Source: Lagopus muta (taxonomy: Eukaryota; Chordata; Aves; Galliformes; Phasianidae). Taken from it: 64,000 nucleotides of DNA. Location of the stretch: positions 3,176,001 to 3,240,000 of the forward strand of contig NC_064437.1 in assembly GCF_023343835.1 (NCBI RefSeq). The letters are read 5' to 3'. Under the pieces are notes generated by a model that did no database searches, had not been told where the DNA came from, and was given only the letters and a program-made list of their open reading frames with translations. Position numbers and translations under genes: made by a program. This document shows, piece by piece, positions 1-13,120 of this stretch (position 1 is its first letter; every line of letters starts with the position of its first letter).

Positions 1-2558
1 CATATTAGAAGAGACATTCATATGCTCTTTTCTTTGGCCAGGTATTAGCAGCTTCTCCTTTTTACTGGCATTATTCAGACAAATCAAGGAGTAAAGCAGA
101 AAAGCAAGTTTTTTTTATGATTCACCTTCAAGCCACTGATATCTGTACTCTTCCTGTTATTACAGACAGGGTTCTTTGATCTGTGTTCAAAATCCTCAGA
201 TCTGGGAGAAGTGAGATCTCACCTTGGTGAGACCTAACCACTCCTGGCAGGTCTGAACAAATGTAGTGGTCTAGTTCTTACTCATCTGAAACAAACTTAA
301 CATCGACTTTCTGTTAACTCTGGCTATAATTGAGAGACACAAAAAACAGATCACTTGCAAATACTCGTTGCATGCAGTTTGCTGACTCTTACAGGAGCTC
401 ACAACTTTTATATGTTTACTTGCATCTGCTTTGAATGAAGGTGGGGTCTGCATGAGCCGTGAATTCCAATGAGAGTAGTAACTACAACTGAATTCTAATT
501 GAAGCTGTGCTGAGGGTCTTCCAAAGTTTTTCTGATGTATTTAACTTCATTCTACGTATTCATCAAGCAATTACAAGCACTCTTGACTGGATGGGATCAC
601 TTCTGTTTACAGCACACACAGTCATCTAAGATTAAACCAGTTTGTACTATGTCTACACAAAAGTTTGATCTCCAACCTAGATGAGCATTCTTCCTACTGT
701 AAAGACTTCTACTGTGCTGGAGAAACACAATTCCTGACATAGCCTTTATGCAATAGTCTCATGCAGTTTTTAGATATCCTAGCTTCAGGCCAAGAAGAAT
801 CAGAAAGAAAGGAGCCAAAAACGTGAATGCCTCCAAACCAAAACTCTGAATCTGCTGTAGACAGCTATAGACAGGATGTATTTGTGGCAGTGAAATCACT
901 GAAGGGGTTTTCTGTAACATGTTGTGCTATTTGGAGTTTCCCAAGTGTTGAAGGCTTCATGCCCAGGTATATCGGTTTTCTGTAATACAACCAAGTGACC
1001 AAAGTGTGAAAAGCTTAAGGCCAGGTCAGTATCTGGCAGCATGGGATGCAGTCTCCCAGCCAACTGGAGATGGCTGGAAGTGATAATTGCTGCTATGTGA
1101 GAGCTGAACATGCTTGTGGATTCTTCACCTATTTTTGAAATATGGTCTCAATCACAACTGTGTTCCTCAGCCATAAAATTTTCCAAATTGTCTCCTGTGC
1201 ATACTGACATCTGTCTCATTTGGGTTCAATTTCACCTGCTTGTTGTGTGTGTCTCAGCTCATCTTGTCTCAGCATTGGTACCTCATCCTGGTATTGGCAT
1301 GACTGTGTAAGTTGAAAAATAGAGATGCATGTTTTCTGTGCCTTGCCAGCACAGAGAACACTTACACTTGCTTGCATGTAAATACTGAAAGAGCTGGAGG
1401 AGTGTCTTGGCTGATTTGATACCCCAGGTAAAGATACAGGCTCGGACTTTGCTCTGGACTCAAGTTGCAGGTGAGATTGTCAGTGCCCAGTGTAAGGAGT
1501 GATAGATAAGTGCAGTGCGACCTAGAAGGATCTTCTTTCTCTCTGTTTCCAGGAGAGGGCCTTCAGTTTGTGGCAGCAGAGTGGTGGCAGGTCTGGTGTG
1601 AGTGCAGTCTGTGCTAGGCTAGCACCTTTCCATATCACACCTTGACTCTGTGTTCAGCCCAGAGAAGAGAGGCTCCTCATGGCAGCCCTATAGCTCTTCA
1701 TGGCAGCCTGCAGATCCTCACAGGGAGCAGAGGAGCTCTGCTCTCTGGTGACAAAGACAGGGCCCATGGGAACCACAAGGAATGCATCAGACTTCCCCAA
1801 AGCCAGATTGTGCATCACATTGCTCTCCACCCCAGCAGTGTGTCCCATCCTGCCGGCAGTGGGGTGCCACCTCTCTTCCCAAATGTTCCCCATCCCCTTG
1901 GTGCACACAGAGGTCCTCCAGCTCACCCAGCAAAGGAAACGCTGTGCCTTTAACCACCCTCCCCACGACGGGTGCACACTTTTCTGCTTACTCTGAGCTG
2001 ACAGGTTTAACATGTCGCTGGGTAAATCCGCCTGCGTGGTCACCGGAGAGAGGCACCTCTGGCAAAAGTTCAGAAGTCAGTGTTTTGGAAAGATTGGTTT
2101 GACCAGCTCTCAAGCGAGAGCAAATCCCAGACCAAGTGCAGTCAAATCTTCTACGACATTTAACCACTGTTGTGCTGTAGTGTGCTGATATCCTTTTAAC
2201 CTGGAGAGGACTTTTTGTCGTGTGTAAAATTCAAAATTCTATTTGTTGTTTCTTTTCTGCTCTGTTGGCAAGGGGGACCTGGGCTGGAAACAGTTTGTTT
2301 TGACAAGTTCCAACTAATTGATTAACTTGCCTATGGTTCTGGCCCCGAACTACAGAATAGAACAGCAATTCTGAATGTTGCTTTGATACCTAGAGTTCTG
2401 TAAAACATGGCATTGCAGTAAGGACATATACTCCCTTATTGCCTCTTCAGGGTGTTTTATTAATCCAAGGCATTAAATTTACAGCATGTTGCTTTGACAA
2501 ATTGCCGATTCACCAACTTTTTCTCATCCTTTCATATTTACTTTCAAGACAATCTCTT

Positions 2559-2574
2559 AAAAAAAAAAAAAAAA
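2559..2574 (+). repeat. Poly(A) tract, A16
   Basis: An uninterrupted run of 16 A; no retroposon body recognised. Confidence 0.9.
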
Positions 2575-5500
2575 GGAGCAAGGAAATAGTTAATAGTAAG
2601 TGGTGCCCAAATTACATATTTCTTAAACTCGTGGCCTACTTTACTAATCAGTTGTCATAAGATGTCAGATGGGGACCCATCACTAAAGAATTGCAGAATG
2701 CAGCCAGTGAAGCAACTAATTAGTTGGACAGTGGCATGAAGGTGTGTGTCCCAGAAGAGCTGAAATGATCAGAGCAGGTGAAAAAAGTTTGGTCAGAGCT
2801 GAATCTCCATAGTGTAAAGCCCAACCGTTGGCTGAATCGTGGTGATGCTGAGGGTGAGTGGGTCCTCTGTGGGGACTTTGTGCTGCGTGGGACCGCAGTG
2901 CTGCTGTTTTGAGAAAGAAGCACAAGTCAGCCGCATGCTTGAAGGAACATGACCTGAGATTTGCAGGAGCTGGAATAGCTGAGCAGCTTCTGGGTTTCAT
3001 CTGGGAGGGCTGTAGCTGGCTGTCTTGCTCACGGGTGGTTTGTTACTCAGCCGTGGCTCCCTGGCCAGCAAGAACCAGCGTTGTCTGTTCCCTGCAGGAC
3101 CAGATGTACCTGAGCAGGTGGGTGAGGCAGAGGTTCCAGCAGCTCCTGTTGTACCTGAGGACAAAAGGAAGCAGTAAGAGACCCTCAGTTCTCTGGGACA
3201 AACATGAAAGCCTCTGTTGGAAGCTACAAGATATCAAAACTTACCAACTTCTAAATTTGGCCCATATACTCCTTTAACACAGTTTAAATTATGTTTTATA
3301 TGCACTGTATGACTTTCTTCCCTTCTTACAGCCATATAGAGTGGCACCTGAGGGGTGCAGTGGCAAAACAAATCCTCCCAAGATCAAGCTCCTCACCATG
3401 CAGGACCTAAGAGAGCTCAGCCTGGGATGCCAGCTTCCCTTCTCATCAACATCACCTGTTTTCACAGCAGAGGTGAGGATCCTCCTCTGCCTCCCCTCTT
3501 TGAGCACGTGGAAAACTCCAAAACAAGTACTTGACTCGAGCTCCTTAGTGCAGTGACTCTGGTTGGAAAACCTCCTCTTCGGTGTTTTGATTTTCCAAAC
3601 ATTGCGCACAGCCAGAGCAGTTTCACAAGGTGATGAGATGGCACTGTGCTCTATTCTGGATCATCGATTGCAGGACAGGCCCGAGCTGAGGAACTGAGCA
3701 CTTGACAGAAGATGAAGTTCATCCCACGATGTGGCTGCATGGCACAGGCTGGCAGGTGGCCCCGGAGGACCTTGGTCAGGTAGCACACACCACACAGCCT
3801 GGCAGGAAGGCGCTCAGCAAACCCACGTAAATGCTGTCTGAAGGTGTAAAAGTAAAAGGGCAGCAGTTCTTTTGATCCTGCTGAATTCAGGCAAGATACT
3901 TGCTCAAGGGACAGATTCTTGGTTCCAAAAAAGCTGCTTCGACCTTTGAGCTGCCAAATTCCTTCCCCCATTACCTCCCATCCTTCTCTTCAGTATAGCG
4001 CAGCCACTCTGAGTCATTGTTTATCTAATTTAATTAACATTTGCCAGTGCCTGCAACCTAAAACACTGTCTTAAAACATTTGCTTGAAAAGCCTCCTTGT
4101 CCCAGAGCTGTCATTTTTTAGCATGATGGATAATGGATAGAAATAATTATCCTGAACAAGGTTAGACAGCTAAAATGATTTGAGTTTCAAGGAATTAGTA
4201 AGCTTAGCTAAACATCTTATTTTTCAAGACACATTAATAATAAAAACACAGCGATGACCATAATGTAAAATCTGCCTTCTGCTAAAACTTGCACTGTTTC
4301 TTGCACATAGCTGTGCCCACAATGCCTTCATTGGGGGTGGTTTATATCAGCACATCATCTGATGCATCGCAAATCCCTATATTGAAAGGATTTTGGTAGC
4401 TTTGTGTTCCAGGCAAAATGCTTCCAGGGCTGTGAGTGCTGGTGTCCAGCTCAGCCCATCCGAGTGGGAGGGCAATGCATATGTGGCTCTACGGAGCAGG
4501 TGAAGATCATATCCATCAGCCACAAGTGTCTCTTCTTCCAGTATTCCAGCAACCCAGGTAGGTTACAGAGATAACTGCCTGTCTGGGGATACATTCCTAC
4601 TACACAGGGTGGGTACAGCCCCGCATGGGCTGTCTGAACCCACTCAGTCCATGGCAAGCAGTCCTAAAGCTACATCCCTTGCAACAGCCCTGGAAAAAGC
4701 CAGGAGAAAGCAGAGATTTCATGCAAATGGAGTGAGTTTCTTCAGGTTTGCAAAGGCTTAACCACAGGCAGAATTGTGCTTGTTGCCTCTGCATTGTTTC
4801 CCCAGCCCATAATTTTGGGGAAAACTTAAGTTTTGAATTAATCATTGACCTTTAGCTTTGAAGAAAAACAGAAATTCCCTGTGAAATTGCCAAAAATTAG
4901 AGTAACAATTTGTAATTGCTTCATTTTGCTCCCAGAGACGCAGGTGCAGCTGAGCCTCCAAGGTGCTCTGCACAGCAAGGGGGTGGGCTGTTCTCCAGGG
5001 AGCACTGATCCAAGGCAATAAGGCAGACAAAGTGAGCACAGAGAACACAGGCAGGACTGACAAGTGGCACACGGTGGGACACAGGAGGCATTCGCTCCCT
5101 GCCCTGCGCAGTGCATCATGACACCTTGCAAATAACAAACCTCCTCCATACCACGGGATACCCAGACCTGGTGCTGCTCCATGGACCAGTGGGCCACGTC
5201 CTGATGTCTGTGGGCTGCAGTGAGTGATGCTGGTGGAAGAGCAGAGCCAGCGGTTCTCTGCCCATGAGCACAGCTGGAAGTAGAGCAGTCCAAACGCACC
5301 GAAATGGTGAATATTTCCACCTCACTCTTTTTTTCTTTTTTTTTTAATCTCATTTGCCCAGTTTTGCATTTTGGGGGCTTTCAGGCTAATTCAGTAAAAA
5401 TCTTCATCAAAAATAGTATTCCATTTCACCTCTGAAAGGGGATGAAAATTTCCTCTGTAAGGATGGAGAATTTGCAGACTCGCTTAGTGAAACCCAAAAG

Positions 5501-6098
5501 TTTCACTTCAATCCTCACTTTTTATGTTTCTAAATTTGTTTTTTAAAGATCTCTGCATCGGTGTCGAACGATTTAAAATTCCTCTGGCAAAGTACAGTTT
5601 TATTGCTCCGGAGCTAGCATAAAGCTGAATAGGTGGCTGTATTTCATGCAAGGAGCTGTGGGAGAGTGCAGCTTGCAAATGGCAGTAGAGCCCAGAAATT
5701 GAACTCTAGCCTTTCTATTCAGCGCTCTTTTTATTATTAAGTTACAGAATAAGTAAAATGTTACGGGGACACTTTAAATCTGCACTTGTTTGTACAGCAT
5801 CCAATGAATATGTGATGGGGAAAGAAGATGAAATATGTGGGGATGCTGGAAGTAAGGGAAAGACTGGGCGTTGAAGGATCAGGTATGGGAAATTACGGTA
5901 TAGAGCAAAATCCGTAATTCTGGCCTGAAATAGAAAACAGCTTTGGTGAGCTCTCTGGTTGTGGGGCACCTTTGGGGCAGGTGCCCTCGGTCCAGTGGCT
6001 CAGGGGGTGGGGGAGGCAGCAATAGCCAGGAGCTGCCTCCAATGCAGTGAGAAGTATGTTGCTTTAAATCTGAAGATCCCTTTGTGTTCTGATATATC

Positions 6099-6124
6099 TT
6101 TTTTTTTTTCTTTTTTTTTTTTTT
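6099..6124 (+). repeat. T-rich homopolymer tract
   Basis: T11, C, T14. Simple sequence. Confidence 0.9.
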
Positions 6125-8256
6125 AGTGGCCTAGGATTGAATTGCACAAAACTTTGTCTTGTGCCCGTGAAAATGTTGGGACAGGTGGCAAAGACAGGTG
6201 AGAGTGTGGAGCTATCATTTGTTCAGGCGTCGAGGTAGGACCTGAAACAAGCTGGGGTGAAAGATGCCTGCAGGCTACCGTTAACACCTCCTAATGATAA
6301 GAAGACCAAATGTCTGGCTGATGCGTCTAAATTAGACTAATGAGGCTTTGTTTTGAAAGGCCAAGAAGTTCCAGCTAGCTAAGGTTCACTTGCAGGACTG
6401 CAGCTTAATGCAGGTGGCTTCTGGTACAGCAATAATCTTGCTGTGTTTCATTATGGCTCTTTGAGCTGTCATTTTAAAAACCCATATATATCCTGAACAC
6501 AGCTCTGAGGTCAGATCTGTACATCCTGTGCTCCTGCACACAGGTTGGGCTGTAGGAAGGCTCCTCTCCATGAAAACCATATCCCTGAGAAGCTCACTTT
6601 TCCAGCTCCTACACCCACCTGCTGCTTTGTCCTGGCTTCATGATTGTCCTTTGATTGCCCAGGTGGCAGGAGGTGTGCATCCGTATGCCAAAAGTGCTGT
6701 AAAGGAGTGGAAAGGTCTGACCCCACCTGCTGCACTTTTGAGCCTTATTTTCAATGTATTTCAGATTTCGCAAATTCATTATAACTATTTTTTGCCCTGC
6801 TAGCTTGAGAAAATAACACCAAGTTACATATGATTGCCTGACAGCAGTTTTACATGCAATAGCTGAAATAAGGCTGTTCTTTAAGGAGCTATTGCCTGCA
6901 CTTTTCCTTGCCCCAGATGAGGAGCAAGTGACCAACGAGGTGCCAATTTGTGGTGTTGTAAAAACCCAGTTTTTGTTTTTTGTAGGTCAGAGACGGATGG
7001 GTCTGAAATGTTAAGTAGATGGAAGAAATCAGCAGTGCAGAGAGTCCCAAGAGAAAGAGATGTCCCCCAAATAGGCAGCTGTTTCTCTACCATGAAAGTG
7101 AGTTGGGTGATGTGGGATTTGGATGGGGCACCCAACCTGCCAACAGCCATCTGGGCAGTGGCTTAAAGATATGGCAATGAAAAGATGACATGGAGAGGCG
7201 CTGAGGCTGGAGCCTACAGTGTAAAGGGAAACATGCCATGGATGAAATCCTGCTGCTTAAGAAGCATTAGCAGACACTCAGTTATCATCAGGGGACTTTA
7301 GCTTTTGTGGCATCCAAGATAGTTGCAGCTGTGCATTCAGATGATGGCTGGAGAGGAGCAATAAGGAAACCACATCTGAGGTGCAGAGGAAGCCTCAGGG
7401 ACATCAGAGGTGCCTATCCTTGACCTGTCCTGCTGAGCAAGAGTAGCCAGCTCTACCATTTGGCCAAAATCAGAATTAGGTAGAAATAAGTGACAGTGCT
7501 CTGTGGATATCTGTTCCTTGGGTTCTCCTTTAAGTAGTAGGGTTGGGTTTTGATGCAATTTGTTTCTCGTGCTTGTGGACGTGTAATGTTAGGCAGAGCT
7601 TTCATTATTGGGGAGCCACAAATGAGAGATGAATAACACAGTTAGGTGCCAATGTTAGCATTGGCCTTGGATAACGATCGTGTCGGTAACCTGCATTAAT
7701 TGCTCATGGCAAAAACAATGGGTTGGTTTTCCCTAGTTATTGTAATTACAGAGTGAGTCCAGTGGAAACAGTTAGTAAAGTATAATTCACGTATGAGTAA
7801 GTATAATTATGTTGTTACTTGTTTTATAGTTAACAGGCAATTGTTGGATATATACATATGCAGTTTATATGTCACCATTGTGTGCTGGGTGGCTGGGAGA
7901 AGCCTGGCTTTGGAGTATGAGTAGCATCTTCCCCTGGTGTTGGAGGTGTGACAGCCTCTGCTCATCCTTTTGGTTGGAGGGAGTGATGCTTTGTCTCCTG
8001 ACATTTGGTCCTTGGTGCTGTGGATAGTTTTTGGAATGCATCCTCCCTTCTATTGGCCTCTGCTTCTTCCTACTCCATGTTGAGGTGGCTGAAACATTTC
8101 TGGTTGTCCAGTGGAGTTTTTTAGTCAAACACCATGACAGAAAGTGCTCATAATGCTGGTGAGGATGGATGTGTGCACTGACAGTTGCTGCTAATACTAT
8201 GGGGTTTCTAAAGACTAAATGTAGAATCTGTTTGGATCACATGCTGAATCTTCTAA

Positions 8257-8456
8257 ATCATTCTGAAAGTAATGCCTCCTATTTATTTCCATGGAAATTA
8301 TGACAGATACAAAGAGCACAATAACACTATCTGGTAGAGCAAACTCTCAGCTACAGAACTCTGCTTTTCAACAGAGTCACTATCATTAGCTGTGTATTTT
8401 CACCAGAGATGAACAAGAGCCTGCATGCCGTGTTCATGAAAGTCTGCATGGAACAT
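8257..8456 (-). mobile_element. Mariner (Tc1/mariner) DNA transposon, 3'-end remnant
   Basis: The left edge carries a terminal-inverted-repeat-like GAAAGTAATGCCTCC. On the minus strand the sequence leading to it translates to a worn transposase C-terminus: DFHEHGMQALVH, then a LW.KYTANDSDSVEK-like stretch. This matches the family pattern of G.. ALV.RW.KC....GDYVEK that ends mariner transposases. Stop codons are present (TGA at the RWRK position). Only about 200 bp survives: no opposite terminal repeat was found nearby and the catalytic D,D34D core is missing. It resembles the chicken mariner (Galluhop type) by recall. It is inactive. Confidence 0.8.
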
Positions 8457-9086
8457 GGCTTGCTGTGGAGAGCAGATTGTGTTGGTTTTTTTGTTGTTGT
8501 TGTTTAATTGTTTGGTTTTTAGATTTTTTTAATTGAAAGCAAAGAAAACTACTGTACAAACTTAAATTTTCCAACAGAAAATTTCAGGTTGGCTACTGGA
8601 AGATTTGATGGGGGCAATCAAAACACAGCTGTTCTGGGTTGCTTAAGGATCACACCAACGTGCTGAACTCCATTTGCTCACATCGATCAAGCCTCAGGTG
8701 AAAGCCCTGATCTGAGAACATACCATGATGTCCCGCTATATGTCTCATCAATCACACGACAGTTGTGACTTCATTTTTCTTATGCAAAAAAAAAAGAGCA
8801 GCATTTCTGCGTTTAGCTGAAAACAAGTGCCAGTTAACGTTCATTAAATCTATCAAATCAAATCAGTGAATAAGAATGAAAGAGTGAAAAGTGTTCTTTA
8901 ATAATTGGGGTGAGATGGCTGGGATTGTGATTTACCCCTACCCAAGGAGAAGTTCTTTCTCCAAGCATATCCTTGTTTTTCAGCTGGATCCAGGTCTTGG
9001 CTGTGAGCTGGGCAGGAGGCAGTTGTCATAGACTCACAGCAAGGCTACTTTGAGGCTGTCAGAGTTTTGGCTCTCAAAGCCTAATG
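8457..9086. other. Intergenic DNA with T-rich tract
   Basis: A T-rich stretch with TTGTTGTTGTTG units spans about 8482-8532. A10 lies at 8785-8795. No gene recognised. Confidence 0.45.
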
Positions 9087-9147
9087 GGGAGTCGGACTAG
9101 ATGACCTTTAAAGATCCCTTCCAACTCAAAGGATCCTATGATTCTAA
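9087..9147 (+). mobile_element. CR1 LINE 3' terminal remnant
   Basis: GTCGGACTAGATGACCTTTA, AAGATCCCTTCCAACTC and CCTATGATTCTAA are the diagnostic last 60 bp of CR1. Upstream DNA (9030-9086) is not clearly CR1. Confidence 0.87.
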
Positions 9148-9460
9148 TGTGACTTTGCCCCTGTGCAAATCCAAAGTGTCACTGGTCCCCAAAGAACTGC
9201 TCCACTGCTTTATCAGGGTGGGTGTGATAGGACACTTGCCATTGTGCCTGCTGTGTTTTCAGTGATTTTCAAGGGGCAGTTGACTTCTCCTAAATTTAAA
9301 ATGTATTTCTATGGAAACTGTGAGGCTAGAAGAAAGATCTGAAAAAGTTTAGTACAGTGTTTCAGAGCAGCCAAGAGAATGGCAATAGACTGACATGCAA
9401 TGATGTGTGGGATGCTTAAGTGTCTCAAAGGGTGGAGATACAGGTGGAGGTGAAGAGAAG

Positions 9461-9620
9461 CCAGGCACTGGCACAGGGGGGTGGTGGAGTCACTGTCACT
9501 GGAGGTGTTCACAAACTGTGGGGATGTGGCACTGAGGGAAACAGTCAGTGGGCATTTTGGGTTGGGCTGGTGGTTGGACCTGGTCACGTTAGCAGTCCTT
9601 TCCAACCATAATGATTTTGA
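9461..9620 (+). mobile_element. CR1 LINE 3'-end fragment
   Basis: CCAGGCACTGGCACAGGGGG, GTGGAGTCACTGTCACTGG, AGGTGTTCACAAACTGTGG, GGATGTGGCACTGAGGGAA and CTTTCCAACCATAATGATTT form a + strand CR1 tail. It is of the same type as the copy at 49675. Confidence 0.87.
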
Positions 9621-12600
9621 AGTAATGAAGGTGATAATGAAGGTGAAGGCAGGAGAAATGGAGGATACGGCCAGCCTGCCTGCATGCCCCTGCTCCCCTC
9701 ACGTGACCATGGGCAGATTCTGGTTTTGGAAAGCAGTTTGGGCAAACTGGAACCAGGGAGTCAAAATGGAATGAGATCGTCTCAGCTGAGTACATTTGCT
9801 TTCCAGACAGAATCTGTATTCACTCTAGGCTGTTATAGTGAGTGCTTTGCTTTCCCTTCAGTGCAGGTCAGATTGTCTGGAGAAATATTCCAGAGGCAAA
9901 AAAGCATTTCTGTCCATTGATAATTACAGCAAATGACCAGTTCCTTTCAATATCCAGCATTGCCCACTGCAGAGAGCATTCAGTGCTTCTTCCAGCAGGT
10001 CCATCAGAGCAGAGCACTTTCTTGCACAGCAGAACCTCTCCCTGGAGGGAAATACCAGCACACGGAGGAGCAAACCCTGCACAGCTCCCTTGGTGCAAAG
10101 TGTCCTTGTCTGGGCACAGAGGTCGGCAGTGGTGCAGCAGTGCCTGCACGGTGGCTATTTCCGACTGCCATAAAAATCTTTATGTCTCTGTGATCAGGAT
10201 TCAGTAATGCAAATTTGCTGTGTCAAAAGAAGATGCCTCTGTAAATGAATTAGTACGAGAAGAACTTCTTATTTAAGAAGTGCTGACTCTGCACTCTCCC
10301 CTGTGCCCTCGCTTTTAAAATTGAAATCTGGGTTTGCTGCTTGCTATAATCTATATTTAGATACTTGTAAATGAAGTTTTGCAGTCACATGGCCGCATTC
10401 TTTTATGGCTTCACGAAGCTGCTTTTTTCACATAGCAGAGATTTATACTTTTGCGTTTACATATTGCAGGTGTTTCCATAAAAGCTTGGGACAGCCACAT
10501 TAAGGAAGATGGCCTGAAAGAAAACTGTGCAAATTATACTGAGCACACCTAAAAACATTGTCCTGGGGCAAAACACTGAGCTCACTGCAGAAACGGGGGA
10601 CCTGCTGACAGGTGAGATTAATGGATGTAGAGCTTTTGGGAGCACCACCTCCAAGCAAAGCATGGAGTCATGCGAGGGGACAGCATCCCTTTTGGGGTGT
10701 ATCTGCCTTGTGTGACCCACAGAGCTGCAAGTCCCCAGCAGAATATTTCAGCCTGCCAGAGAGTGCTGCAGTGCTGAGCTCATGCTATGTAAATGATTGT
10801 CTGATGAATTATGTGCTGTACACACTACACACAAATCCTGTCCCGACCAGCCCTGGAAGAAGAGATCACATTCTTGCTGGTGTGTCCTCTGCTCCAGGAA
10901 ACTTGCCAGGAGGTCACACCATAATTCATGCTCTGCTGATGCTTTGTAAAAGTTGCAGCCTGTGCTGTGGCTGCTGTGCTGCTGACCCCAGCATCCGTGT
11001 CCCCCTCTCATCCTGGTGGCTGACTGCATCCCCCTGCACGGCCATGGGGAGCCCGGTGTGTACACTGCCCCTCCAGCTGGAACAGCAGCACAGACACCCA
11101 TCAGCTCAGGAGCAGATAAGGGCTCTCTGCTTTGAGGCTTCCCTGAGCTGGCTCAGCCCCTGCTATGCCCTCCTGCCCCCCGTGGCCTGCAGCTCAATAA
11201 AGAAGGCAAAATGATAACTCATAGGGTTTCTCCTTAACTAAAGAATTCATTCAACCAATCTGAAGAACCTGTTTCCAATAAGCAGTAACGACCTAAAGCT
11301 TATCAGCACTTAAATTAAGCTGGTTCAGGACTTGCCATAAAGCAGTATTGTTGCATCTTCCTAGAGATAGAGCCTGAGAACCAGGAGGTTTCCTATAGTG
11401 AAGAGGTAGGCTGATGGTATAGGATGGCAGAGGAATTTCAAAATAAATAAAAATAGGCTAAGATGGAGTGGTAGACTTAGGGCAGAATGGTGAAAAAGAG
11501 TTTGGTAACAAGGGTTTCCTTCTAGCTCCATACAGGAGGATCCCCAAACAAATCCTGCTCTTGGAAAAGGCCAAGGTAAGGTGTAGAGTGGGGCAGGAGG
11601 GCAGGTGGGGTATAAGCTGCTTGCCTGGTAGTGCTGCTCTGATTTTTTGGAGGTTTCTGCTGCCTTGGAGGTTCATTTGGGGGACTGAAATCTCTAGCCT
11701 GTGTGACCCAAGTGTGGGTCAAGAGTGACACCCTGTGGACAAGTTCCTCTTTTCCTCGTCTCCTCCAAGATTTCTCCTGCTGCTGTACTTTATTTATTCA
11801 CCTCCCTTACGGCTTTCTTGCTCCCCAGCCCCCCCTGCTTGCACACCTTTGTTTGCGCCCTGCTCACGCAGGTGTTGTTCCTGCTGCAAGCTCAGCCAAC
11901 ACCGGGCAGTGCAGAGTGATCAGTGTTTTTCACCCCTAAAAAGTGAGGAGATGAGGGGGGAAAAAGCCCCCAGTCCCCATTTTGTTCAATTTATTTACTT
12001 AATTTTTCCCTGTGCTGTTGTTGGTTTCATCTGTACACCTCTGAGCCCAGCTGGCCCTCCTGGCCCCCATCGGTGCCTCTGCTTTCCTGCAGTGCTTCAG
12101 CTAACCCTGGTTCCTCTGCTGTGCAGCTCATCAGCTGGATCGTGGCGCGCTCCTGGGGCTCGTAAATTGAGCTGCTGCTCTCAACATTTGGCAAGCATGA
12201 GCCCAGACTGTCTGTTGCATTGGGAGAGAATCTGCGTGGGTTTCCCTACAGTCACCCTCATGCCCTGGGTGAAGATTCCTGTCAGAACACAAGAATTTGT
12301 CCAAAAAAAAAAAAGTATTACAGAAACTGCTTCTCCTCTGGTCACCATAAAGGACCCTTCCCAATCTCAGGCCTGCTTGCTGTGGTTGGACCTCACTGTC
12401 CCCAGGGAGCAAAACCTTGTATCCCAGAACAGGCTGATTGACACCAGCTGACAACCTGGCCATGCTGCTTCCAAAAAAAGAAAAACCTAACAAAGGCACT
12501 GCTCTATTTTAAGCTGCAAATAATTCAGTTTTATATTGGTGAGAAATTCCTCATCACTCATTTAATTACGTGGGTCTAAAAGAAACCATACTGTTTTGGC

Positions 12601-13040
12601 ATGCCTGTGTGCTGGGAGTGGGAAAGAAGGGGGGTGTCAGAACCCTTCCAGAAGTTTTTGTCCTTTCTTACCGTGGTGGTTTTGCCCTGCCAAATCCGCA
12701 CAGACCTATATATATCCAAAAGCTAAGGCTGGATGGAGATTCCTTAATGCCTGCAAAAGAAGCAAATATAAAGGCAGTATTTTTTTGTTCCAGTGGCGTT
12801 TATATGTTGTCATTAACTCTGCTTTAACTGTTGTGGTTTAAAGCTTTCAGAAAACATAGCTTCAGCAGCACCAACTACCACATGTTTTTGCTGACAAGAG
12901 ATGCAGGGTTTGCCTGGACAGCCCATGTAGTTTCTCTGCCTTTTCCATAGTATTCAAAAACCTGGAGAGGAAGAGATCCCATTGAGCAAACAATCATTAT
13001 TGCTCTTCTTTTGCCATTTTTGGCAACATAGGCCTTAGCA
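9621..13040. other. Intergenic DNA
   Basis: No gene recognised. The stretch 10612-11214 is an open frame of 200 codons followed by an AATAAA word at 11195-11200. A second frame of 238 codons runs 11735-12451. Neither has a recognisable domain and both are Cys/Ser/Pro-rich in the manner of chance frames in GC-richer DNA. A12 occurs at 12303-12314. Confidence 0.4.
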
Positions 13041-13120
13041 TAGCATCAGAGAATCCTTAGAGTTGGAAGGGACCTCTGAAGGCCACCTAGTCCAACACCC
13101 CTGCAAAAGGCTGCACCCTT
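13041..13120 (-). mobile_element. CR1 LINE 3'-end fragment
   Basis: ATCAGAGAATCCTTAGAGTTG, GAAGGGACCTCTGAAGGCCA and CCTAGTCCAACACCCCTGC identify the last 80 bp or so of a minus-strand CR1. The rest is not recognisable. Confidence 0.85.

Larger units (their letters stand above)
1..8256. other. Intergenic DNA, left part of window
   Basis: No gene, exon or interspersed repeat recognised over 8 kb. Simple tracts are A16 (2559-2574) and a T-rich run (6099-6124). Frames of 100-170 codons near 1654-2102, 2858-3277 and 4838-5353 lack domains, overlap each other on both strands and have no conserved start context. Confidence 0.45.

Noticed and set aside
11735..12451. 238-codon open frame on the + strand
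   Set aside because: No recognisable domain; Cys/Ser/Pro/Leu-rich throughout and overlapped by other frames on both strands. Consistent with chance in GC-richer DNA.
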